NCBI GenBank assembly: GCA_963170055.1
Contig: CAUJGJ010000135.1
Coordinates: 376,001 to 440,000 of the forward strand
Reading direction: 5' to 3'
DNA from: Halisarca cf. caerulea
Taxonomy: Eukaryota; Porifera; Demospongiae; Chondrillida; Halisarcidae
DNA length: 64,000 bases
Every line of letters begins with the position of its first letter. The stretch's first letter is position 1. Both the position numbers and the translations under genes were made by a program. Below the pieces are notes generated by a model. The model did no database searches, was not told where the DNA came from, and worked only from the letters and a program-made list of their open reading frames with translations. Shown here piece by piece: positions 1-14,305 of the stretch.

Positions 1-128
1 TGGATGACTTTTGGAGGAACATTGGCTATCTTGTGCAGTTGACAGACACTGGCTCAATGTTGAGAGATATGGCACAAGTTGAGATTGATCCTCCAAAAGC
101 TCTTGTTCCTGAAAAGACAGATGACAAG
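1..128 (+). CDS. SPAG17: SPAG17 exon (first in window, partial)
   Basis: The exon reads on from outside the window with two leading bases, then 42 codons beginning DDFWRNIGYLVQLTDTGSML and ending TDDK. The donor is AAG|GTACAT and is itself the start of a GTAC-type repeat. Confidence 0.8.
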
Positions 129-3100
129 GTACATACATACGTAGTCATAAGTCAGTGATTGCAGTACGATGAATTCTTGTCACAATCCACCACAACTTTT
201 TATCCAAGTCAATGTAAAGCAAAATAAACTAGTCTGTGTACAGAAGTGATGGATTTCTGCCCCTGTGCTCATAATCCCCATGATCTCACACAAGAATGAA
301 AGCAGGGTGGAGAGAATAAAAGCAGGGTGGAGATAATAAAAGCAGGGTGGGGAGAATGAAAACAGGGTACGTACGTACGTACATGGGGAAAATAAAAATA
401 GGGTGGGGAAATGTAAGCGGGGTGGTACCACCCTGCTACCTGAACATCTTGTGTGGTGTAGACACCATAATAATTATTAAAGTATGCTAAGAACCACTTT
501 GTATTCTGACAACCTAATTATACAATATTTTTAACATCAATTGACCTTTACATTGTATAGTTAACTGTATGGGTGAATAACAGCTCCATGCATGCATACG
601 CGTACGTACGTACGTACATGAAGACATTTATCTGCCTATTCACTTTGTTCATAACTTCATGCATGATGGGTGACAATCATACCCATGTATACCAGGCTCT
701 GTTTGTGCATACCAGTGTACATACATACGTAGGTATATACGTACGTACGTACAGTGAGACCTCACTTATCCGCACCTCAGATATCCAGTTCCCTCACCTT
801 CTGCAGTAGTTTTTACTGGAACAAATCTGCTATAATCCTACTGTACACCATACTACTGCTCCCTCACTTATCCAGTTCCCTCACTTTATCTGCAAATTTC
901 ATCCAAAACAGATGTGTGTGGATAAGTGAGGTCTGACTGTACGTACATGTTTGTATGTACATACGTACATGCGTACGTAAGTGTATGTTATATTGCATGT
1001 ACAGTGGAACCTCTGAATAAAGGACACTTTGGGGATTGTAGAAATTCAGCTGACTTGTTCTGTATATGTAGGGAAGTTTTCCTCTTTGGGAGGTTCAAAA
1101 TGTATTGCAGGAATTTTACTGGGACCGTAAGTTGTGTCCTTTGTAGAGTGGTTTATTATTCTATGTCCTTATTTGGGAGAGTCCACTATCAGAGGTTCCA
1201 CTGTACACATGTACGTACATGCATACGTACGTACGTATGCAGTACTTGTAGTACCCCTTGTGCAGCTGTGGTGTTGATACAGACACACCAAAGGTAATGA
1301 ATTACTCGGGCTTCCCCCTCGTAATTTTTTAGCCTTAGTGTTTGTATCAAAGCTACAGTTGCACATGAGGTACTACAAATGATATGTGGTATGTTCCCTA
1401 GTCTTGTTTGTGGGATGAAAATGTTCTGGGAACTTTGTCACTTAATTATTGTAGCCATTGACAACCATCAATAAATTAGTATTAGAAGTGTTAAAAGATT
1501 ACAAAGGCCTGCACTGTGCATACATTCAAAGGAAGTGTGCATACATTGTGAATGTTTTGCACTTTGTTGAGCCAAAATGACATCATCATTGTAGCTAAAT
1601 TCTTCTGTTTGTTGGAAGCAATAAGTGGCTCAGCAATCTTCATGAAGGCCTCATGCTCTACATTTGCAGACATTGTGGGTGCACGCGATATTTCTCCATA
1701 AACTCACGGTCGCATATTCACGTGATACGAATAAGGCTCGTTACAAAAAATGGCTGCCTTTTTGTACAGAATTACTGAAAAACCACTTTCACGAATAAGG
1801 GTTACCATTTCCCGTAGTTATATTATCAAATAATCGCCGCTTGTAATATACGAAGCTGCTTTAATGAAGTCCTTACACGCTATACTTTCTTAGATAGGAA
1901 AATCTACTCTTTAAGCCTCTTGCATTGTATGTACCTACGTATGTAATGTGCACCATGCATACAGTACCACGTGTGTTGTACATGCGTACAAATTATGATT
2001 GTTTTGGTGTATGTACACTGTATATAGGAACAGTATGGCTTGGAGTTCTTTCAGAAGCTAGCATCACTTGTGTATGGACTTTTGGACTCTTATGACCAGT
2101 ACAAGAGATTCTTGGACTATGTTCACTTCACAGATCTCTCTCCTCCTACTCTGTCACAAGATCAGGAGTTGTTTCTCACTCCTTCACCTTCCACAACAGT
2201 ATTGCCAACTGCCGATAAATGTGTGTGTGTGTGTGTGTGTGTGTGTTTGTACGTATGTATACTGTAGGTACGTAGAAATCATTAGTATCTCATCAATGTC
2301 CTCCCTCTTGTGCCTCATTAGCCACACCTTCTACTGGAGCACCTGTGGCCACTCAGAAGAAGGGGCTGGTGCCCGAAGTGAACAGGCAGAGCTACTACAA
2401 TGAAGTCCTTCGAGAGGTACCACAAGAGTGCATCAGTGTACCAATGGTCCTTTTTGGCATGGTTGAGCAGGTGTGTTATGTACGTACGTACATACGTATG
2501 TGCACACACACATACATACAATCTTGTTATTGTCGGACATACGTACATGTATACTGTATATTGTACATGTGTATGTACAGTGGAGCCTCACATATCTGAC
2601 ATCCTTGGGACTGGGGGATTGCTGGTTATGTGAAACAGCTGTATACGTGAATCATAGTAGAATTGTCAATAATAGCAATAATTTATAGTAATATATAATC
2701 TTAAGGTTGCCGACTGTCAAACATCCCATCCCATATTCAGACACAAGGTTTCTTTGGTTGCTCCAGTTTTCAGTCACTCCAGTAGGGCCAGTTTATTCTC
2801 ATGAATTAGAACGATGTGTGCGCTTTTTGTCTCATTGGAACACTTAAGCTGTGAGCCTTAGTTAAGGTATCCATTTGTTGCACTCTGCCATGATCGAGGG
2901 CAGGATAATCAGAGCAGCCGGTAAACTGAGGTTTGTATATGTGAGGGTCCACTGTATGTACGTAATTGTGATAATGCAGTCTTTATGGCATGTACACATA
3001 CATACGTACGCACATTAATACGAATGTACGTACGTATGTACGTACACACATGCATAGGTTGTCAATACTGTTGAAGGAAGTCAACCAGGAAAAGTGAAGA

Positions 3101-6100
3101 ATTCGGTACCTTCAGTCGTTGATTCCTGTGTGTTTTCCAATTTTGTGTCACAGTTGGCACTACCAGATGACCAGAAGAAGGTGTGTACTGATTGTGATAG
3201 TATTATATAAATATGTGTATGTGTATCCTTATTGTTATACGTACGTGTATTACTGTGTTTTGCAGACATGTATATATACATGTATGTACATATGTATGAA
3301 TACATGTACATACGTACATGCATATGTATGTATGTACTGTACGTACGTATGTACGTACAGTGTGTACATACTGTACATACGTACGTATCTGTGTATGTAT
3401 GTACATACATGAAGCCTGTTTATCTAACTTACAGACCCTGATGTCAGAAGAGGGTACAGTTGAAAAAGTGCCTGTTGAAAAGAGCCCAGCTGTTTTTCCT
3501 AATGAGGATAATGTAACTCAGCGCCATCATCATTTGACTGGGAGTGCACTGCCAATTGACCTTGTTGCAGCTGAGAGACACATCCTTCAACTGTCCATGC
3601 ATGCAAGACTCACTAACAAGCCAACATTGACTGAAAAGGATGATTGTGTTGTTCAAGCTAATTTCCACTCTCTACAGCACTTTGTCAATGCTGCAGAACT
3701 TTCACCTGAATTGCTTCACTCATCACTTCTACAACTTGCATTTGAACAGGTACCATGTTCTTCGTCAAGCTGTGACCCCGAACTGAAGAGGTTGAAAGAG
3801 ACAAGTGGTGACCCATTGCAGGATAGTCCTGTCATTTCAGTGGACTATCCACTGGAACTGGAGCTTGTAGACGAGAATGATGAGCCTCTATCAGCCAACA
3901 CAGCCCTGGCTGTTTGTTCAGAAGCACAGCTTCATTCTGACGCATCTCAGGAACAGCATGCTTCCATACCAGTCCTCAAACTAAGCAGTGTCCCATCTTC
4001 ATTAGTGCACTATTCTGCCCGTGAAAGACTGAAGAGGGACACTTTGCTACAAGAGCTACTGAAATCTTCTCACAGGAAACCATATCTAGAGTCATACTAT
4101 CACAAGCTCTGCAATGCACTTCTACTGGTGTCCCACTCTGGACTCCCTAGGGACACAGTCGGCTCATACACCTGGGAGAAACAGATGCTCTCCCCTTTTG
4201 GCTTCAACAATTATCTTCAATTTGTTCCAAGTGACTATGAAGATGAGGTACAAACTTATGTGTGCACTTATTCTCTCATGTCATACATTTATCTGTATAA
4301 ATGTACACACTTTATTCATGTACTGAAATAACTATATGTATGTCTAGTACATGTACATACTGTGTGTACATACGTACGTACGTACGTATGTACTGTATGT
4401 ATGTGTGTACATACGTACGTACCTACTGTATTTGTCAATATATTTCACACTTAGTGTGTCATAAGTAAGTACGTACATTAGTACATACACTGTATGTACT
4501 GTACATACGTACATGCGTATGTACATATGTATGCTCGTATATTGTACAGTATATACGTACGTACATACGTATGTGTACCTTCAAATGTGTGTGTATCATC
4601 ACGTACATGCTATTGCATTTCGCACACAAAGTACGTACATTTTACGCAGCCAACCATTTATCCATATTACACAGAATGTTGCACATATGTACGTATGTAT
4701 GTAACGTCATTCATACGTACATACGTACATATTTTCATGTACACACATATACATACGTATGTACATATTCCTATTTTTTTATTTCTAATAATAACAGTAA
4801 TAATTCTTTCTTTGTGTTGAAGTCTTTCTTAATCTGCTTATGTTATTGTAGATTGACAGGGTGTGGTCTCTAGATGAAGAACGCCGGGAGATTGAGGAAG
4901 AAGAATGGAAAAAGATGGCCGAAGAAAAGCTGAAGGAGAAGCTGGCTGCAGAAGCTGCTGCTGAGGACACTTCCAAAGATGGGAAGAAGAAATCTGCCAA
5001 AGGTTCAGGAGACAAGAAGGGGAAGAAGGGCAAGGAGTCTGCTATGGACAACAAGTCTGCACAAGAACCTTCACCAGTTATGGAGGAGTTCCGATTCAAG
5101 CGCAGCACAGCCTTTCCAGGATACAGAGTAGGAGACAAGGTTCTCTTGTACAAGTCAACTGTCTCCACTATCCACTGTTCTGACCAGAACCAGGTATGGA
5201 TGACATGCATACGTGTGTACATATGCACATGTGTATGTTTTCCACATTAGTTTCAACTCTTACTAAGTCGCATGTACGTGCGTGTATACTTCCCTAAATA
5301 CGTATACGTACGTGTACGCACATACGTATATATACGTATAATAATCCAATACATAATATGGTCAACGCATGGTTTTTTGTTGCCAGCTAAGTACATACGT
5401 ACATACAGTACGTACATAATACATACGCATTACATCAGGGGTGAAAATTAGCACTCGCCCGCCAGCCTGAGGCGAGTAGATTCTACCACGGGCTAGTAAA
5501 CTAATAAAGATGGGCGCCCGTGTGGCCAGTAAGACTACCCTTCCAACATGGCTGATCTAAGTTCTCCAGCTATAGCTTTGAAAAGAATTCAAGTACAGCT
5601 ACTTAAGTTGCAACGAAGGAAGCTTAGGATTAGTACCTTACAAAAGTAGGGCTGCAATCAATTTTATCAAAGTAGTTTTTGAATGCGTCCTGAAAATTTC
5701 TATGTTTGCTTTAGAAAAGCCCTGGGCACTTAGCAGGCTTCTGCACTCATGACGTCATAGGTCTGTGGTGTTCAGTCTGGGGCTAAGGCTTGCAGCAAAA
5801 CATTTTATCTCACAGTTATTTTTAGAAAGAAGACAACTATGTTTTTTATGGAGGCAGGGGTTTTTGGTATGCTGTATACATAGTATACGAACTCTACCAG
5901 TTTACTCTTCCAATGTACATTTGTACGTACGTATGTATGTACAAGTATGGTATGTACGTACATACGTATGTTTGAATGTTTTTGTACTCTTCAGATTTTC
6001 TGATCCTTTTTGCTTATTTTCTGTTGCCATGTCTGGTATTCTTACCTCACATGTAAAGATTTTATATCTTTTGCTATCAATGCACATACGTACGTACTTA

Positions 6101-9100
6101 TGTACGTACGTATGTGCATGCGTACATACATATGTACGTATGTGCAGTGTTCTCGCTAAAGCGCGGTACCATGGCGCAGCACCACGCTGTGTGTCAGATC
6201 CACCACGCTGAGCAAAATGAATTCAGAACTAAAAAACATCACATAGGGCACAATGTAGTATGGGAAACGGATTTCCCATATGTTCCAGTTTATAACACTG
6301 CTGGGACAACAGTGGTAGGATTGTTGTGTTTAATTTGTAAGAGGCACAACACGAGAACGGTACTGTTTACGAGTGATGCCCCTACACTGTGATTTTTTTC
6401 TGGCTAGAACACTGATGTGCATACGTACGTACGTACGTACATGTACATAGTCCATGTATACATACGTATGTATGTATACATGTATGACTTAGAAGCACAA
6501 AATTAATGTATCCATACGCATGATTCATGTACGTATGCAATACTTACATGAGTATGTACGTATGTACGTATATGCAGTGATACGTATATTGAGTATTTAC
6601 ATGTGTAGTTGGCCTAGTGTGTCTATGTACGTACGTACGTGTATACATCCTGTAAGTGTATTCAACCCTTGATCAATCTCAGGTGAAAGTGATCACAACC
6701 CATCCCTCAGGTGCTAGCCAAGCTACCTGCTGCAGCGTGGTCGGTGAATCTGCTGTAATGAACCTGACAGTAGTGCTGGCCAATGCACAGAAGGCAGCAA
6801 TAGAAGAACTAAAAAACAAGCTTTTTGCACCTCAACCGGACCAACAGTCAGAAACACCTCCAGACAAACCTGAGAATGGCGAAGGAGCTGAGGGTGAAAA
6901 GAAAGTCCACACAGAAGAAGGTGTAGATGCGAACAAGCCTACTCCTAACAAGTTGCAGCCCCCTACGGGTATTGAGCAAGCCACACTGTCAGCCTCTCTT
7001 GGGGAGGATTTGCATTTTTCTATCAGCCATTTTGGTCCACGAGGTGATGGTAGTCTTCCTCTGCCACCAGAGCCAGACCTCAAGCCCACTGAATCAGATG
7101 GAGATGACCAAGGGTCACGTCCAGGATCTACGAAGCAGTCTGTCACACCAAGGAAGATGTCCAAGAAAGAGCAGGAAGCATACCAGCAGCAGCTTCTCGA
7201 GCAACAGAAGCAGCTTGAGAAGGAACGGAAGGAGAAAAAGGAAAAGATGATGAAAGAGTGGAAGAAGACAGTTGAGAAGGTTACAGCAGCTAATCAAATA
7301 CAGCAACTGAATTTAACTACTGAGTCGGGGCTTCATCTGCAGTGTCAAATACTCCCACCAGCACAAGCAGGTGGCAGCAATCAAATTGTAGTACGTCAGA
7401 AGTATCCCACAAAGACTACAGGTGTGTGCGCACATACATACTTTTGTGTAGGTACGACTACGTACGTACGTACATACTCTATGTACAGACACGTACATAC
7501 GTACGTATGTATGTACGTATGTGAACATTCAAATACGTACGTTTCATTTCCATGATGTACGTACATACTGTACGTATGTACGTATGCACGTAAATACAGT
7601 TGAACTTTTCTGTAATCTTGCACCTCTATTATCTGATATTGTCCCCACTCTGACTATCCTTTTAGATACATCCTTAGTCAGCATATTAGAATATGTTAAA
7701 TCTCTAACTGTGGAATGGCATGGTTTTACTACTCACAGATGTCAGATTGTATCAGTTGCATTGTACCATATCTGTATATGTGCAGATGCGTATTAGCAAT
7801 CGTGTCTTGGTCTGTGTGTACATACGAACGCATGTGCAAACTGTGGTATTCAAAGGTCTGTGGGTATGAGCAGCAGTTGTTCTGATGAAAGTGATAACAC
7901 CCCTGCACCAGGACACATACGTACGTACGTACAGTACATAGCCTGCAGGGATAGCACTCTCTTTTTAGTGGTCATTTATGAGCGTATGCTGTATGTTTGT
8001 AAGTGCTGATATCTCTAACATCTGCAGGGTCACAGCCATGTGAAAGGTACAGGTTGGGAGCCTACAACTTGCAGTCCTATGTGCTGTATCCTGATGGTAC
8101 ACTTTGCATGATGGACGGAGAAGGAGCCTCATCCATCTTATGCCCAGATGGAACCATTTATCGATCTCCTACAACCACAGAAATGAAGAGATTCCAAGCA
8201 TATTTGTTGTCAAAGGATGCACGTTCTACTAAAGACCATTTGAAGTTGTCTGAGGGTGAAACTGAAGGTGTGGGTCGTAGTACCAGTCGTGTAGCCTTCT
8301 CAGGCCTGAGAGAGGGGGAAGGAGGGGACAGCAGAGTTGATAAAATGGCATCTCGTGACGAAGAGGAGAACAGTGTTTGGGTAGTCTCCCTTCCTGGTGG
8401 TGAGCAGTATATGTGGAGGAAGTTGGACAGCCCCAATGCAGGGGGGAGGGCTGCAGCACATGATGTGATCACAGAGGAGAGCACAGGACAGAGTGAGCCT
8501 GCTACAGAAGAGGAGAAGGAACTGTCACAGTCAGAGGAATACACAGATGTCTGTATGCCATTGCAATCTCTGGGTATCAATGTATCTACTGATCCTGTTA
8601 CCAAAGAAGTGAGTGTTGGCGTGTGGAGTTTGATTTGTGTGTAGCTTTCCCTAGTTTTACTGTTGCCGTTGTACATCCTACCATACGTATGTACGTATGT
8701 ATTTTGTGGCCCAAATCCAGCAAGATTAACAATCCCTTTCAATTATAATATATTTGTATGTACGTATGTACGTATACTGTACATAGTGCATGCTTTTGAA
8801 TACAGTATTTGTACGTACGTATGTATGTATTTGAAACACTGACCACTTGTACATTATGATTAAAAAATGCCACTTAACAAGTAAGTACGTACGTACATAC
8901 CCACCCAATTCTGTGTACTACGTTCTATTTCCACTTGATCTTAGAAATCACTAGTACATATTTAATTTACTGTATGAAGGGTTTTTTACGAATTTTTAAT
9001 AATCGTTTTGGGCATGTGGACATGCAAATGGAAATGGTATTGCACAAATAACATACGTACGTACGTACTTTCGTACATTGACTTTTAGTATTTTTGTGGG

Positions 9101-9111
9101 AGATAACACAC

Positions 9112-9173
<62 letters not shown>

Positions 9174-9178
9174 CGTGT

Positions 9179-9227
<49 letters not shown>

Positions 9228-9248
9228 TGTGTGTGTGTACCTGTGTGT

Positions 9249-9295
<47 letters not shown>

Positions 9296-12200
9296 GTGTT
9301 TGACACAGTGTAATATAATGGTCAGTCTGTAGCCAGTTCAGTGCCTAATATGGAGAAATCTTCAAATAGAAGGCATCATAAGACACATGTACGTATACGT
9401 ACATACGTATAGGTGTATGTACTGTACATACGTACATACGTACGTATGTGCATACATACGTACATATATGTACATACATAAGTATGTATGTAGAAGGTTT
9501 TGTCCTCTATAGTGTACATACGTACATTCTGTATACTGAAATCATACTATTAGGAAGTAAATACATATGTACGTACATACGTATTTATGACCCCAAGGCG
9601 TTCTTTTATAGAGAGAGGTTTAGTTGACTGCCCTTGTTTCAGAGAGCCCATGCACTATCAGAAGTAGTACTGTATTAGGTATTTTTCCTAGAGGGCATAC
9701 ATATACAGTACATGTACGTATGTTTTTGTGTTTCATCCATCCATATTTTAAACCCTTGTACGTACATACGTATGACTCATCCGTTGTATGTAATCCTTGT
9801 AGGAAATGCTGGTGAGGGAAGATGGACTGATGATTGTACGTCATCCCTCAGGGAGTGTCATTGTTGACCATCCAAACAGTACAAGGTTCACCACAGCATA
9901 TACTGGCAGTGGTGAGGTAGAGAGTGTGGACGTGGAGTATCTTGGGTTCGCCAGAGTGAAGTACTCACATCCTGCGGGGTCTACAACCATCACACTCCCC
10001 AATGCCTCTAGTGTGAGCTGTACTCCTGAAGGGGAGTACTCTGTTGCCAAAGAAGGCAGTGGATCTGTAGTCTTTAGTAAGGATGGTGTCGCTACACTGC
10101 AAAGCGATAGCTGTATGTACCAGGTAAACTATGGGATGAAGGGTGTTGAAGACGCTGTGCTGAGGTGCTGTCAAGTAGAGCAGGAGCAGAAATTGCTGTT
10201 TTCTGTGGGAGTGACTGGTGAGATCACACAGCACACTTCTGTCCCTCTCTCTCCTAGCATGCACTCTCCAGAGTACTACATACTGGATGAAAAGGAGGAT
10301 GTGTATCGGCTGCTCCCAGCAGCCCAGTTGGAGGAAGCTCTCAAAAAGACCAGTTCTGATAGCAAGGTGGTGCTACAGGATGTTTTTCCAGGAGATTCTA
10401 TGCAGAAAAGTATTACAGTGTTAGAGTCCACCAACTCATCAGATCCTATACATCACGTGGTACCATTCACAAGGGAAGACATTGTCCCTCCCAATCTAAA
10501 AAAGGCTAGTATGCCCAATGAAGAGAGACCGCCATCTAATAAGAAACCAAGATTTGGAGTCTCAGTGGGGAAAGGTTTGATGATTGGCAGCTTAGAACGT
10601 CCAAGTCCACCTAAACCAGTCCCAAAAGTCGGAGCTCTGATGTACAGGCAATTTGTGAACCCCTACCAGGAGCCAGAGAAGCTAAGAACAGCTCTTGTAG
10701 CATGCCTGACCAAGTATGCATGTTGGAAGAATGAGCATCAGGAGACTATGAAGGACATCCAGCCAACAGATGCTAGAAGTGACGAAGAGAAGGAAAAGGT
10801 TACTCAACTCCAGACAACTGCAAAGGAAGGACTGACACAGAACAATGGACTGTCTTTGTCCGGCAAAGGTACAGAGAGTGCTCTGTGGAAAGCCTACATT
10901 GACCAGTTGACAGGAGTACAAGAGGGTAAAGTTAGTCAAGAGAGTATCTCCATTAAAAGCACCCATTCCACCTTGAAGCAGGAAGAAGATGCTAAGGAGA
11001 GGGAAGATGCAGAAGCTGCGAAGCTAGCTCTCAGAAGTGGTACAATACCAAAGTACTTCAGTAGTACACAAGGCCAGTCATTCCTTGCCATGCAACCCCC
11101 TGACCTGCAATCCCTTACCATGAAACTTGCTCAGCCCAAATTGTCTCAAAGCTACAAAGCAAAGGTTTCTTTTGAGGAGGATTACATTTCAAAGAGTCCT
11201 GTTGAAGAGCGAGATGGGTCTGGATTTACAACGCCATCTACAACATGCTCCACAGCAGTTCCAATGGGAGAGACCAACTCACCTTCCCCCAGTGAACTTG
11301 GACAGATGGCAAATGTTACGACACTGAGACCACAAAACCCAACCCCCTACCACGCTGATGGTAAAGGCACACCCACAGAGTCGCGCCCCCTCAATCCAAC
11401 CCCCGGTCATGCTTCCAGGGATGCCATGACCCTCCGTGTGTCAAGCAGTGAGAAGAGCCCATCTAACAACCCCTCTTCACTTCTTGGGTATGTGGCAGCC
11501 AATGGACAGGGTGAACTACATCAAGGTAACTATGTAATCTCTGAGAGGCTGGGGGAGTACAATGAAGGAGAATCACAAGTGGCAGATACTATAGCTGCTT
11601 TGGACCAGGAGGAGACTGTGGCAGGATCGGAGATCAACCAGTTTGAATCAAAGGTCCTTTGAGTGTAACATAGAATGTTCCATTGGGGATTGTTATGTGA
11701 TTGTAGCAGATATGTATGTACGTATGTGCATACATATAATATGCATCATATGGAGATGCTGTCCAGCATTTTGACTGAACGTAGATTACTTTAGCAATAA
11801 CACTTGTAGTGAAGGAAAGATGTAGTAACTTCAATTCCGTACTTGGTTTGAATCCTTGTGAAACATTTCTGCGTCTACTTACACTTAATTCAAAATAGTA
11901 TCTGTTACCATGGAAACAACACAATCATACAACGGCTTTATTGCATAGAACATGGGCGTCTGATTTGTCATGATTTAATGCTTAAAAGCCTGTTATTTCC
12001 AGCAAACATCTCCCTGTAATATTCCTTTAAGGAATCGTGAAGAAAGGCACTCTGTTTTGAAAGAAATGATAGCATGTAATCTATGCCTCTGTGAGTAGTG
12101 AGCTGAGTACCGTATCAAAGAAAGTCTTCTTTGGGAATACATACACCCATTTCCTTTAGGAACTTGATTTTAGTGTCCAAATTGCTTGACTGAACTCCTG

Positions 12201-14231
12201 AATATCCTGAACATTTGCCCAAAGTCAACAAACAGATCATTGCTACAATGGTCAAGACATACGTACATAGCACTCTCACCGGCTGTATGGCATATAGAAT
12301 GCACTTGCGCTTGGTACTTATTTTGCACCTTGAGAACTGACGTAGCTTTTATTCTGCCGCACAACCCTCGTGACTTCCCTTATAGCATTAAAAAAATCTT
12401 ATTCTTTCTTTGAAGGACCTTGATGAAGTAGACCCGCCAAAGAGAATCAACAACAGTACATACTTCACGGTGACTGGGGAAAGGAGAAAGACAGAGGTTC
12501 AAGTGCCTGACTCACTCATGGGATCTCGTCCTGGAGAAATGCCTAATAAACATGTACGTATGTACAGTATCTATGCACTGTACTTACGTGTATGTTCATA
12601 CTATGTATGTATGTTCATGTACAGCATTGGCTTTGTGTTTATGCATGTGTGTACGTATGTAGCTGCTGTTGGTGATGGTTGTTTGTATGTACTTGTGTGT
12701 GTACATGTGTGCATATGTGTACACGCATGCGTCACCCAGCAGAGGCAAAATAGTTTTTTACTGCACAGTTAGCTTTTGTTAACACATGTACGTATATATG
12801 TACTACATGTAGGGTGGTCAACAGAGAAAAAAATGAAAGAGGGTGGCATTTGCAAAAGCCAGTATTAGGCTAGTGCACAGCTGCCATATGATGGTTTCAC
12901 TTCTTATTTAGTATCTTGTAATGGGGGAAATTGACTCAAAGTGTATGATATGCACAGTGTCAGTTTTACTTAATCTATCGACTTAAAGTACCTGAACAAA
13001 GAAGGAATGACAGCCAAAATTTAAGGAGGGTGGCCTGCCCTGCTTAAAAGGGCTGGCGAGAACACTGACATGCCATGAGCCAAGGTACTGTTCCTATTCC
13101 TTTGACCCAAGAATGCAAGTGCATGTAAGCACTGTTCACTCTGTATTCATAGAACTTCATAGAGGAAGCAATATGCATTCCAAGAATTTAATCTTCTAAT
13201 ATTCATAGCCTCTAAATTTTTTCCTTGCATGTATATACGTATGTACAGTGTATTTTCACATAATATATCTTTCCATATATATCTCCTTGCATCTCCCCAT
13301 TTGACCAGCAAGTTCTTTATACATGCACATAAAAAATTGGAATGAAATACAGAAAATTATGACTCGTGCATATTTGTACAGCTGTTGCTATTTTATCCTT
13401 TCCCAAGCTATTTTGTCATTTGTGTGTCTTGTAGTGCGTACTTATGTACATATATACCTTGTACATACCTTGTACATACCTTGTTCATACGTACATACAT
13501 ACGTAGTTTACTGCTGTTGAGGAGCCAGTGAGGCGCAAGGTAATGACATCATCTGTGGCTAAGCCACTCACTGCTGGACTCAAGACTATGCCTGAAATGA
13601 GGGGATTTGAACTGCATCCGAAAGAAGTTGCGTTTGGTGTGCTGAAGGAGGGCTGTGTGTATGGTTATACAGTCATCATCAAGAATATTGGTGTGGACAG
13701 CTGCCGTTTCAAGATCAAACAACCACCACCTTCCACAGGGCTTAAAGTTCGGTACACACCTGGGCCAGTGAGTGACTGACATGGTTGTAACTGCCTTATA
13801 CAGCTTGGTCTGTACTCAAATTTTATTCTGACAACTTTTTTGAACATTCATGAAATTTCTATCCCCAAAAATTTCCCCACTCTATGGTAGTTTATGTATG
13901 TATTTTTAGTGTTAGTTTTCTTTATTTCTTTGTATTATTCCTCCTGCAATAGTTGGCTGCTGGCTTGAAGACTACATTTGATATTGAGATTTACGCAATG
14001 GCTGTGGGTGCTATTGGAGATAGTGGGATTGGAGCTGTCCGTCATGTTCTTGAGATCATCACAGAGACCAGTCATCTTCATCTTCCCATCACAGCAAATA
14101 TCCTCAATAATTCTGTGAACATCTGTATTGTGTGCTTACATATTCCCATGTATTTTCTGTATTATGTGTTTCCTACTGCCGCAAAGTGTCAGTACATAAA
14201 CATTCTTACACATGTACATGCATACACACGT

Positions 14232-14305
<74 letters not shown>

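Larger units (their letters stand above)
129..2027 (+). other. SPAG17 intron with ACGT repeats and two MITEs
   Basis: There is no coding exon here. At 303-430 a short GGGTGG(A/G)-type degenerate tandem repeat (AGCAGGGTGGAGA units) is present. ACGTACGT tracts lie near 370, 600, 738 and 1210. Two small inverted-repeat transposons are listed separately. The stretch 1350-2000 shows nothing recognisable. Confidence 0.6.

Noticed and set aside
3203..4820. Many overlapping frames reading Thr-Tyr-Val-Arg-Thr-Tyr or Cys-Met-Tyr-Val
   Set aside because: They are translations of ACGTAC/GTATGT repeats in SPAG17 introns, open in several frames on both strands.
4248..4851. Possible extra SPAG17 exon between 4248 and 4851
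   Set aside because: Only repeat-derived frames; phases of the flanking exons already match without it.
8158..8742. 194-codon - strand frame
   Set aside because: It lies antisense to a well-supported SPAG17 exon and is composition-driven.
9078..9332. Frames of alternating Cys-Val or His-Thr here and at other CA/GT runs
   Set aside because: Dinucleotide microsatellites have no stop codons in any frame; there is no evidence of coding.
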